From Bog-473 sp963706555 (GTDB lineage Bacteria > Actinomycetota > Acidimicrobiia > Acidimicrobiales > RAAP-2), in the NCBI GenBank assembly GCA_963706555.1, contig OY970164.1, forward strand, positions 1,612,001 through 1,676,000: 64,000 nucleotides of DNA, read 5' to 3'. The notes beneath the pieces were generated by a model. That model made no database searches. It had not been told where the DNA came from and saw only the letters and a list, made by a program, of their open reading frames with translations. Shown here in pieces: positions 52,867 through 60,433 of this stretch. Position 1 is the stretch's first letter. Each line of letters starts with the position of its first letter. The position numbers and the translations under genes were made by a program.

Positions 52867-53895
52867 ATGGAATTTCGCACGCTCGGCCGCACCGGTGTCA
52901 AAGTAAGCCCACTGTGTCTGGGGGCCATGATGTTCGGGGCCTGGGGAACGTCTGACCATGACGAGGCGATCCGCATCATCCACCGCGCGCTCGATGCGGG
53001 GATCAATTTCATCGACACGGCAGACGTCTACTCATTCGGCGAGTCCGAGGAGATCGTCGGCAAGGCTTTGTCGCAGAAGAATCGGGAGAAGGTGATTCTG
53101 GCGACCAAGGTGCACGGCGTCATGGGCAAGGACCCCAACGCACAGGGCAACTCGCGCCGTTGGATCATGGCGGGATGTGAGAACAGCCTGCGCCGCTTGG
53201 GCACCGACTACATCGACCTGTACCAGATCCACCGGCCATCGCCCGATACCGATATCGACGAGACCCTGGGTGCGCTGACCGATCTGGTGCGGGTGGGGAA
53301 GATCCGCTACTTCGGCAGCTCGACCTTTCCCGCCCACGAGATCGTTGAAGCGCAGTGGGTCGCGCAACGTCGGGCCCGCGAGAGGTTCGTCACGGAACAA
53401 CCGCCCTATTCGATCCTCGTCCGGGGCATCGAGAAGGACGTGTTGCCGATGTGCCAGAAGTACGAGATGGGCGTGTTGCCGTGGAGCCCCTTGGCGGGCG
53501 GCTGGCTTTCGGGAGCGTTCGGAGAGGGCAAGGCGAACACGAGCCGGCGGTCTGCGATGGTGCCGCACCACTACGACATGGATCTGCCCGGCAATCGGCA
53601 GAAAGTCGAGGCGGTCACCGCCCTCAACACGCTGGCCGACGCATCCGGGTTGAGCCTGATCGATTTGGCGCTGGGATTCGTCCTCGAACACCCGGCGATC
53701 ACGTCACCGATCATCGGGCCGCGCACGATGGAACATCTCGAGTCCCAATTGCCGGCACTCGAGTTGCGCCTTTCCAGCGACGTCATGGACCGCATCGACG
53801 AGATCGTGCCTCCCGGGATCGATCTCAACTCCACCGACGTCGGATGGGTGCCGGCGGCCATTGCGGAGCCGTCACTCCGACGGCGCCCCCGCTGA
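52867..53895 (+). CDS. Aldo/keto reductase
   Basis: 342 residues, AKR TIM barrel. The catalytic tetrad is visible: Asp and Tyr in DTADVYSFGESEE, Lys in ILATKVHG and His in YQIHRP. The NADPH site is at SPIIGPRTMEHLESQL. Start ATG 52867 (MEFRTLGRTG) is the family start; an in-frame ATG-like codon at 52849 is less likely. It is a general carbonyl reductase and the substrate is unknown. Confidence 0.92.
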   Translation: MEFRTLGRTGVKVSPLCLGAMMFGAWGTSDHDEAIRIIHRALDAGINFIDTADVYSFGESEEIVGKALSQKNREKVILATKVHGVMGKDPNAQGNSRRWIMAGCENSLRRLGTDYIDLYQIHRPSPDTDIDETLGALTDLVRVGKIRYFGSSTFPAHEIVEAQWVAQRRARERFVTEQPPYSILVRGIEKDVLPMCQKYEMGVLPWSPLAGGWLSGAFGEGKANTSRRSAMVPHHYDMDLPGNRQKVEAVTALNTLADASGLSLIDLALGFVLEHPAITSPIIGPRTMEHLESQLPALELRLSSDVMDRIDEIVPPGIDLNSTDVGWVPAAIAEPSLRRRPR

Positions 53896-53917
53896 GAGCC
53901 GCGAGCCCCTCAGACCG

Positions 53918-55486
53918 TCAGCCTCGCCGCGCCCGGCCGGCCTCTTGCCGGGCCATGATCTGATGTTTCGGCACGGGGTATGCCGGTTTGTCGGCGGTGG
54001 CCTCCACGAGGTCGAGCGCAGTGCAGCCCTCTGCCTTGACGTCGGCCGGGAGATCCTTGGACGTCGAAGGGAGTGACGGGATCGACGCATCCTTGTGACG
54101 CATGTGCAGCGTCGAGGTCAGGTCGCCCACGTTGTCCCGTCGCCACTTCGAGAGGTTCGGCGCACGCACGCCGAATCGCTCTTCTAAGAAGCGGAGCTGT
54201 GAGGTGTGGTCGAAGACCTCGGACGCGACATAGCTGCCGCGGCTGAACGGCGAGATCACGAGCATGGGCACGCGGAAGCCCATGCCGATGGGTCCTCGCA
54301 CGCCATTGGCACCCGCGGGCAACGACGACACGGTCAGGTACTCACCGGCGGTGCCGGGGGGAGCGGTCGGCGGGGGCACATGGTCGAAGAATCCGTCGTT
54401 CTCGTCGTACATGTGGAACAGCACCGTCTTTGACCACACCTCGGGGTTGGACACCAAGGTCTTGAGCATCTGGTTCGTGAACCATTCACCCAGCGCCGGC
54501 GGCGCCGGCGGGTGCTCGTCGTAGCCGTCGGGCGGGAGGATCCAGCTGACGGCGGGCAGATTGCCGGAGGCGACATCAGCCACGAAGTCGCTCGGGTATT
54601 GCGGCAGGAAAGCCTTTTGGTAGAGCGAAGAGGTCGGATCCTTGTACTGGCTGAAATAGGGGAGGATGGCGTCACCGATCAGGAGCCCGTGCTGCTCGAA
54701 GAACTCCGGTGCGTACAACGCGCCCTCGGGGTTGTAGACCTTCCAGCTGATACCGGCGTCTTCGAGAACCTCCGGCATGGTGGGCCAACTCGCGCTCCAG
54801 ATCGCACTGACGTCCTCGTTGGTGGCGATGACGGGGCCTCCGGCCTTTCCCGCGGGATCGATGGTCCCCGAAAGGGCCATGAGCCGGTTCGGATGTGTAG
54901 GCCCCATGACCGAGCAGTGGTAGTTGTCGCAGATGGTGAACGCATCAGCCAATGCGTAATAGAACGGAAGGTCCGCTCGTTTGTAGTAGCCCATGGTCAT
55001 CACACCGTTCTGGGGCCCTTCGAACGCTGCGCTGGTGTGTGTCTTGACGAAGTCCGCGTTGTGTCCCGCGCCACGACTGAGGTGCTCGGCCTCCCACGTG
55101 TGGTTGAGGTCGTACGTGCATTCGCCCATCCCCGAGTCCGACTGGAGGTGGAAGGGAAGGAGATGCGAAGACGCGCCTCCGGGCCATGCTTGCGCGAACG
55201 CGCCGAGCGAGTCGTGCGGGTGATCATCGAAGCCGCGCACGCCTTTGTAGGCCCCGTAATAGTGGTCGAAGGAACGATTCTCCTGCATGAAGAAGATGAC
55301 ATGCTCGACCGCGCCCAGGTCCGAGCCCGCCGCCTTGGTCCTCGTCGCCGCACGGATGGTTGCCGCCCCGGCTCCGCCTCCACCCATGGCCGCGAGGAGG
55401 CCACCACCACCTGCGGCCAACGCCGCGGCGATGAAGGTGCGGCGATTCAGCTGCGGCGGTGATCCGGCTGGGTCGGGTGGCGTCAT
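53918..55486 (-). CDS. Tat-exported phospholipase C / acid phosphatase-family enzyme
   Basis: 522 residues. The N-terminus has a twin-arginine signal (LNRRTFIAAALAAGG) followed by a Gly/Ala-rich h-region. The catalytic core matches the phosphoesterase family of bacterial phospholipase C and AcpA: HVIFFMQENRSFDHYYGAYKG, GPTHPNRLMALSG, WILPPDGYDEHPP and a late FHMYDENDGFFDHVPPP. It is probably a secreted enzyme hydrolysing phospholipids or phosphomonoesters. It is divergent from the zincin gene 105 bp away. Confidence 0.92.
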   Translation of the reverse strand: MTPPDPAGSPPQLNRRTFIAAALAAGGGGLLAAMGGGGAGAATIRAATRTKAAGSDLGAVEHVIFFMQENRSFDHYYGAYKGVRGFDDHPHDSLGAFAQAWPGGASSHLLPFHLQSDSGMGECTYDLNHTWEAEHLSRGAGHNADFVKTHTSAAFEGPQNGVMTMGYYKRADLPFYYALADAFTICDNYHCSVMGPTHPNRLMALSGTIDPAGKAGGPVIATNEDVSAIWSASWPTMPEVLEDAGISWKVYNPEGALYAPEFFEQHGLLIGDAILPYFSQYKDPTSSLYQKAFLPQYPSDFVADVASGNLPAVSWILPPDGYDEHPPAPPALGEWFTNQMLKTLVSNPEVWSKTVLFHMYDENDGFFDHVPPPTAPPGTAGEYLTVSSLPAGANGVRGPIGMGFRVPMLVISPFSRGSYVASEVFDHTSQLRFLEERFGVRAPNLSKWRRDNVGDLTSTLHMRHKDASIPSLPSTSKDLPADVKAEGCTALDLVEATADKPAYPVPKHQIMARQEAGRARRG

Positions 55487-55591
55487 GGCGAGGTGTCGTC
55501 TCCTTTGGGTCGGGTCAGTCTGCCGCGGGGCGCGTCGCCGCGCTTGTCAGCGCTTCCCCGTGACCTCGGCCGTCGATGGGGAAGTCTCCCC

Positions 55592-56953
55592 GTGACTAGA
55601 TTCTCCTACGTGAGGGCGAGAGGGGGGAACGCGGCCCACCTCCTCGTGCTTGTCGTCGCCGTGTTGACCGCGGGTACGGTCCTGTGCTGCGCGAGAGTCT
55701 CCGCTGCTTCGAAACTGCCCCACCGCTCGACCTCCGCGCATCCGGACTGTGACAAGCAACCGGGGCGACCGAGAGCGGTGATCGCCCCGATCGTCGGAGG
55801 CGCCACCTTTCCGATCGTTGCCGGCATCGATGCCAATGGCTGCAACTCCTGGCCGTATGAACTTGCTTCGAGCGCCGGAATCCCGCACACGTTCTTCGCC
55901 GGTCCCGGTTTTCGTACGGGTATCAGAGCTTTTGAGTACGGCACGCGGGAGACCACCACGTTAGTGAGGGGCGAGCAGCTGATCTCGGTCACCAATCCCA
56001 CACGGGAATGGCGAAGGGTATACGCCGGCTACGACCTCTGCGACGACCAGACGGGGAAGACGGTCTGTGTGGCGCCAGCAGTGGATCCTCGGCCCGACGA
56101 CCTGGTCTTGTACATACCGGTCGGTGTGCTGCTTGCCGCACTCGTGATCTTCGTCGTGCACTTTGTGCGCCCGGCGGGCCCGATTCGCCGCCGACGTCAT
56201 TTCCACCATGCCCGATCTCTCATCGCAGAGGGTGTGGCGTCGAGCGAGGAGCCTGCGGCCGACGCAAGCAGCGACACGCCAATCGTCGTCAAGTCACTCG
56301 ACGTCAGGCCGATCGACGTCAAGCAGCTCCGCCGCCGTTTGCGCCGCCTCGAGAAGTTTCTCAGTCCTGAGCTGTCCGAATCACAGCACAGATGGTTCTC
56401 CGGTCACCTCGCGAGTGGTCGTCACGGCTTGGCACTTGAATCCGTCACTCGGTGGCTCGGCGAGTCCCAGCTTCCGATACCTGACCACATCCGTGAGGAG
56501 GTCCTGTGGATCGCCTCGTCAATAGAAATTGAGCAGGTCGTGCGACCCATTCTGGATCACCACGTGCACCGGGAAAGGGCCGAATCAGCGACCAGCCCGA
56601 AGGTGAGCGAAGGGTTCGACCTCCCGTTGGAGCAGTTCGAGAACCTCGTGGCGGAGGCGGTGGATTCGTTGCCCGAGGCGTTCGGGCGGGCCATGACCAA
56701 CGTTGCCATTACCGTCGAAGAGGAAGCGGAAGGACGTGACGCATACGGTGTGTACATCGGCCACCCGCTTTCAATGGCGCGCTTTCGGCAGTGGAGCATT
56801 CACCCCGACAAGATCATCATCTATCGAAAGACGATCTGTGAGAGCTGTCGCAGCGAAGAGGAAGTGAGGGCGCAAGTCTATCGAACGGTGATCCACGAGA
56901 TCGCGCATCACTTCGGAATCGACGACCCGCGGCTGCGGGAGCTGGGCTGGTAG
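55592..56953 (+). CDS. Membrane-anchored protein with C-terminal minigluzincin-type metallopeptidase domain
   Basis: 453 residues from GTG 55592 (GGGGAAG 8 bp upstream). A signal or membrane helix (about 15-36) is followed by a ~130-residue extracytoplasmic beta-rich region with several Cys, a second helix (171-193), a basic stop (RRRRH) and a cytoplasmic part. The cytoplasmic part has an alpha-helical region (~245-320, FLSPELSESQHRWFSGHLASG) and a zincin domain ending in HEIAHHFGIDD with His435, Glu436 and His439 in HExxH. The zincin part resembles PF06262-type proteins. I do not know a characterised protein with this arrangement; a signal-responsive intracellular protease is one idea. Confidence 0.75.
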   Translation: MTRFSYVRARGGNAAHLLVLVVAVLTAGTVLCCARVSAASKLPHRSTSAHPDCDKQPGRPRAVIAPIVGGATFPIVAGIDANGCNSWPYELASSAGIPHTFFAGPGFRTGIRAFEYGTRETTTLVRGEQLISVTNPTREWRRVYAGYDLCDDQTGKTVCVAPAVDPRPDDLVLYIPVGVLLAALVIFVVHFVRPAGPIRRRRHFHHARSLIAEGVASSEEPAADASSDTPIVVKSLDVRPIDVKQLRRRLRRLEKFLSPELSESQHRWFSGHLASGRHGLALESVTRWLGESQLPIPDHIREEVLWIASSIEIEQVVRPILDHHVHRERAESATSPKVSEGFDLPLEQFENLVAEAVDSLPEAFGRAMTNVAITVEEEAEGRDAYGVYIGHPLSMARFRQWSIHPDKIIIYRKTICESCRSEEEVRAQVYRTVIHEIAHHFGIDDPRLRELGW

Positions 56954-56972
56954 AGCGAGTCGTCGTTCTCCG

Positions 56973-57227
56973 TTACTTCGGTCGGAAATGGACGAAGACC
57001 CGGCCGAAATTGTGAGAGTCCTTCTCGACACGGTCATAGAGCGCCTTGATCTCCTTTTGATCAAGGAAGCGCAGGACGCGCTTCTTCAACTGGCCGCTTC
57101 CCTTCCCGGGGATGATCTCGACGAGGCGGATCTTTTTTTCCACCGCTTCGTCGATCACGGCCCGCAACGCGCGATCGATGTCACCGCCGCGGTTGTAGAT
57201 GTCGTGTAAATCCAGTTTGAGCTTCAC
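56973..57227 (-). CDS. Small Smr-domain protein
   Basis: 84 residues consisting of one Smr domain: KLDLHDIYN at the start (the LDxH motif), a central helix, VEIIPGKGSGQLKKRV (the GxGxG-type motif) and a C-terminal strand. Smr domains are nucleases acting on branched DNA or on mRNA in ribosome rescue. There is no MutS part. It starts 24 bp after the cupin gene stop on the same strand, close to the SRAP and mutasome genes. Confidence 0.85.
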   Translation of the reverse strand: MKLKLDLHDIYNRGGDIDRALRAVIDEAVEKKIRLVEIIPGKGSGQLKKRVLRFLDQKEIKALYDRVEKDSHNFGRVFVHFRPK

Positions 57228-57251
57228 GAGTCCGCGAAGGGGTCCGCGGAT

Positions 57252-57631
57252 TCAACTGGTGTAGTCAACCGGGTCCGCGCCTTCGATGCCGATGGCGAAT
57301 GCCAGTCCGCGCAACGACGAGTTCTTGGTGACCGGCCAGAGCTGTGCACGGTATCGGGAGGGATCCGTATCAGGTCGCCCTGACCGACTTCGCGTTCCTC
57401 GTCGGCGATCTTCATGATGCCGCGCCCCGAAATGATGTAATAGAACTCGTGGGTGGGATGGGAGTGCGGGTCCACGAGCCCTCCTCCCGCCACCTCCCAT
57501 TCGCTCACGAGTTCGAGGAATCCACCCTTTGTCGTTTCGTGGAGTTCACGCGGCTCAATCAGCCACCAGACCGGCACAGTGCCGGCGTGCTCGACAACGG
57601 GAGCCACATCTCGGGCTGAACGGACGTCCAT
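57252..57631 (-). CDS. Cupin-domain protein, apparent frameshift
   Basis: The first ~95 residues read from ATG 57631 and hold a cupin core with metal-ligand motif HSHPTHEFYYIISGRG and GDLIRIPPDTVHS. After that the frame breaks near 57338-57343; the expected end (WPVTKNSSLRGLAFAIGIEG to the TGA at 57252) is in another frame, restorable by one inserted base. Unrepaired, the frame runs to 57224 as unrelated sequence. The role is unknown. Confidence 0.72.
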
Positions 57632-57706
57632 GTCATTTCCCCTCGCCTCGTCGGTGTCCGACCGCGTGATACTACGGGCAGGCGGGCGGTTGGCCGGATG
57701 CTGGTG

Positions 57707-58414
57707 TCAGATGGATGCCACCAGATCGGCGTCGTTGTTGCGGACGTTTCCCACCCGTTGGCTGACGGGATGGTGCACGATGGTGCCAGCCGGCGCGGCG
57801 TGAACGAGCGCGGTCAGTTCGCTGATGTCGTGCAGGTCCGGATCGAGCCATACGTCGAATGTGTCGGGGTTGAGGATCACCGGCATGCGGTCATGAATGC
57901 CGTCCATGTCCTGACTCGCCGTTGTGGTGATGATGCTGCAGGAGTAGATGGGCGGCGCGTCGGCGGGCCCGTTCCTGTCGCGCCACCACTCCGAGATCCC
58001 GGCCATGGCTAACGGCGCACCGTCGGTCCGGGTGAAGTAGTGCGGCTGCTTGCTGCCGCTGTTCTGCTTGCGCCACTCGTAGAAGCCGTCAGCCGGGATG
58101 ATGATGCGGTGGCTCTGGAAGGCCGAGCGGAAGGAGGCCTTGGTGGCCACGGTTTCGGCCCGGGCGTTGAAGAGGCGGCTCCCCGAGGCTGCGTCCTTGG
58201 CCCATGAGGGGATGAGTCCCCAGCGATACGGTCTGAGCGTTCGGGAGGGGTCGCTCTCCCCGGGTGAGCGTCGGGCGACGACGCCGAGTACCTGGTCGGT
58301 GGGTGCGACGTTCCAGCTGGGGTGTGGTTCGGGTTCCAAGTTGTCTCCCAAGCCGGCCTGGAAGTAGTGGGCCAGCCGGACCGGCGGGGTGATGAGGGCG
58401 AAGCGTCCACACAT
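57707..58414 (-). CDS. SRAP-domain protein (YedK/HMCES), abasic-site DNA-protein crosslinking
   Basis: 235 residues beginning MCGRFAL, so Cys2 becomes the N-terminal nucleophile after Met removal. Further signatures are WNVAPTD, WGLIPSWAKD, FNARAET, CIIPADGFYEWRK-type IIIPADGFYEW, and the late HDRMPVIL with the catalytic His. The protein covalently traps abasic sites in single-stranded DNA. It is divergent from the SOS mutasome operon 108 bp away, with a LexA-type box in the shared region, so it may be SOS-linked. Confidence 0.94.
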   Translation of the reverse strand: MCGRFALITPPVRLAHYFQAGLGDNLEPEPHPSWNVAPTDQVLGVVARRSPGESDPSRTLRPYRWGLIPSWAKDAASGSRLFNARAETVATKASFRSAFQSHRIIIPADGFYEWRKQNSGSKQPHYFTRTDGAPLAMAGISEWWRDRNGPADAPPIYSCSIITTTASQDMDGIHDRMPVILNPDTFDVWLDPDLHDISELTALVHAAPAGTIVHHPVSQRVGNVRNNDADLVASI

Positions 58415-58444
58415 GAGGACTGCATTGTGACGTAACGACGCTCT

Positions 58445-58454
58445 TGTTCGAACA
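58445..58454. promoter_or_regulatory. Short palindrome in the SRAP/mutasome divergent region
   Basis: TGTTCGAACA, a perfect 10-bp palindrome 31 bp upstream of the SRAP start. It contains the CGAACA half of a LexA box but in inverted order (GTTCGAAC), so it is not a canonical site. It may be coincidental. Confidence 0.3.
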
Positions 58455-58515
58455 TACCGACCCTGAACTGGTCTTTTAGTCCAATGGGCGACGCCGGCAG
58501 GTTCTCTGTAGAGTA

Positions 58516-58529
58516 CGAACATATGTTCG
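58516..58529. promoter_or_regulatory. LexA (SOS) box overlapping the imuA' start codon
   Basis: CGAACATATGTTCG, a perfect match to the Gram-positive/actinobacterial SOS consensus CGAAC-N4-GTTCG. The ATG of imuA' (58523) lies inside it. A -10-like TAGAGT at 58509-58514 would place the transcription start at or next to that ATG. LexA bound here would block the polymerase directly. Confidence 0.85.
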
Positions 58530-59278
58530 CTTTCGGTCCTCAGAAGCGCCCCTCTTCCCGTTCCCGGGAGCTCCCGATCGGATTGGCCGACCGGGTTCGG
58601 CCGGCTACTCCGGTGGCCGGCCGGCTCCTGCCGGTGCCGGCCCCTCTGGTCCCGCTCTTCCCCGATGGGGCGCTGCGGCGGGGGACGACGACCACCGTGG
58701 CCGGGTTGCCCGGCCACGGTTCGACCACGTTGGCGTTGGCGCTCCTCGCCGCGGCATCGCAGGCGGGGAGCTGGTGCGCTGCAGTCGGCTTACCCGACCC
58801 CGGGGTGGTCGCGGCCGCTGAACTCGGCATCGACTTGCGCCGTGTGGTCTTCGTGCCGCACCCGGGCAGTGGATGGGCTGAAGCGGCCGGAGACCTGCTG
58901 CCCGGCGTGGACGTCGTCCTGGTACGGCCGCCCGGTCGAGCTCGCCACACCGCGGCCCGCCATTTGAGCGCCAAGGCCCGCGAGCGCCAGACGGCGCTGG
59001 TGGTGTTGGTGGATCACGGCAACGACTGGCCTGAGGGAGGCGACCTGGCCCTGTCGGTGGGAGCGATCGAGTGGGAAGGGGTCGGCCGTGGGTTCGGGCA
59101 CCTGCAGGGGCGTCGTGCGGAAGTACGGGTGAGTGGTCGGCGGTCGGCGGGGCGGGTCATCGAGTGTTCCCTCTGGTTGCCCGCCGGCTCGGGGATGGTG
59201 GCGGCAACACGGGACGCGGTGGCACGGGGTGCGAACAGACCTGGGGTCGATCCCGATGACGGGCCCGAGGCGGCCTGA
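58523..59278 (+). CDS. imuA: ImuA' (RecA-like mutasome component)
   Basis: 251 residues from ATG 58523. It has a RecA-like core in which the P-loop is degenerate (GLPGHGSTT, Lys replaced by Ser), then the family segments SWCAAVGLPDPGVVAAAELGIDL (cited to place them at ~75-98), LVVLVDHG and ECSLWLPAG. This matches the actinobacterial ImuA' protein that links ImuB with RecA. ATG 58484 is in frame and would place the LexA box inside the gene; I prefer 58523, possibly as a leaderless message. It is the first gene of the operon, 6 bp before imuB. Confidence 0.85.
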   Translation: MFAFGPQKRPSSRSRELPIGLADRVRPATPVAGRLLPVPAPLVPLFPDGALRRGTTTTVAGLPGHGSTTLALALLAAASQAGSWCAAVGLPDPGVVAAAELGIDLRRVVFVPHPGSGWAEAAGDLLPGVDVVLVRPPGRARHTAARHLSAKARERQTALVVLVDHGNDWPEGGDLALSVGAIEWEGVGRGFGHLQGRRAEVRVSGRRSAGRVIECSLWLPAGSGMVAATRDAVARGANRPGVDPDDGPEAA

Positions 59279-59284
59279 GGTGAG

Positions 59285-60379
59285 ATGGATCTGGAACGGT
59301 TGGTCGTCATCTGGTGCCCCGAACTTCAGGAGGAGGGAGCACGCGGAGAGGAAGCCCGGCGCTTCGTGCAGGTGGTCGCTCGCGCCGGAGAACTGTGTCC
59401 CTGGACGCATCCCGTCCGGCTCGGGGTCTGCGCCCTGCCGGCTCGGGGGCCTTCCCGCTTTTTCGGCGGAGAGGAGATGGTTGTGTCCCGCCTGGTCGAG
59501 GCCGTGGGAGAGAACGCCCATGTCGGGGTGGCCGATGGGCTCTTCGCCGCCGTATTGGCCGCCCGTTCCGAACTGATCGTCCCGGCAGGAGAGGTACGTC
59601 AGTTCCTGGCGCCCTGGTCGGTCGCCACCCTGGCCCGGCCCGAGTTGGCGGTCACCTTGCAGCGGCTCGGTGTCACGACGTTGGGGCAGTTCGCGGCCTT
59701 GCCGTCTCCGCACGTCTCGGACCGTTTCGGCGCTGACGCGGCCAGCTGCCACAAGGTGGCCCGGGCTGAAACCGGCGAATTGGCCGGCATCCGGGATCGT
59801 TCCATCGAGCGGCGGCTGCGTGTGGCCCGGGGTGAGGATCCAGACCTGGGGCCCGAGCCTCCGCCCTATCAACCCGGTTTCTTCGGCGGGGCCTCGGCTG
59901 CCGACGCCCGGGCCGCCCTTTCCTTTGCCCGGGTCCAGGAGCGGTTCGGCATCGAGGCCGTGTTGCTCGGGAGGGTCCAAGGCGGGCGCGACCCGGCGGA
60001 GCAGGCGACGCTGGTGCCGTGGGGGAGCCCGGAGGCTGGGATCGCCGGAATGGGTGGTGCACCCTGGCCGGGCCGGCTGCCGCCTCCTTCTCCCACCCAT
60101 GTGCTCCAGGTGCCCCAGAGGACCGAGGTGGTCGACGACATGGGTCGTGCCGTGGGGGTGAGCGGGCGGGGATTGCTCAGCAGTGAGCCCGCTCGGCTCT
60201 CGGTCGAGGGCGGACCGTGGCAATCCATCGCGGCCTGGGCCGGCCCCTGGCCGGTGACCGAACGTTGGTGGGCCGTGCGCCGGCGCCGGGCCCGGGTGCA
60301 GGCGGTGACGGCCGATGGGGTAGCCCGCCTCCTCTGTACCGAGCGGGCGCAGTGGTGGGTCGAGGCGCTCTATGACTGA
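59285..60379 (+). CDS. imuB: ImuB, Y-family polymerase homologue, strongly shortened
   Basis: 364 residues; actinobacterial ImuB is usually ~500-550. The N-terminus LVVIWCPEL jumps at once to EEARRFVQVV, so about 55-60 residues of the palm/fingers segment are missing. RGPSRFFGGEE, GVADGLFAAVLAAR, LGVTTLGQFAALP and DRFGADA follow normally. After ARGEDPDLGP another ~100 residues of the little-finger region are absent, then the C-terminus is normal (GGRDPAEQATLVPWG, PWPGRLPPPSPTHVL, VSGRGLLSSEPARLSV). QATLVPWG may include a beta-clamp contact. It acts as a non-catalytic hub for DnaE2. The frame is intact throughout. Confidence 0.85.
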   Translation: MDLERLVVIWCPELQEEGARGEEARRFVQVVARAGELCPWTHPVRLGVCALPARGPSRFFGGEEMVVSRLVEAVGENAHVGVADGLFAAVLAARSELIVPAGEVRQFLAPWSVATLARPELAVTLQRLGVTTLGQFAALPSPHVSDRFGADAASCHKVARAETGELAGIRDRSIERRLRVARGEDPDLGPEPPPYQPGFFGGASAADARAALSFARVQERFGIEAVLLGRVQGGRDPAEQATLVPWGSPEAGIAGMGGAPWPGRLPPPSPTHVLQVPQRTEVVDDMGRAVGVSGRGLLSSEPARLSVEGGPWQSIAAWAGPWPVTERWWAVRRRRARVQAVTADGVARLLCTERAQWWVEALYD

Positions 60380-60410
60380 ACTCGGCACGGCTGAACTCGG
60401 CACGGCTGAA
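60376..60410 (+). repeat. 15-bp tandem repeat after imuB
   Basis: CTGAACTCGGCACGG at 60376-60390 and 60391-60405, then a partial third copy. The first copy contains the imuB stop TGA. The arrangement resembles the 16-bp repeat at 17933 in starting within the last codon of the gene. Confidence 0.85.
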
Positions 60411-60433
60411 TGCCGGCACGACGAAGTACCGGC

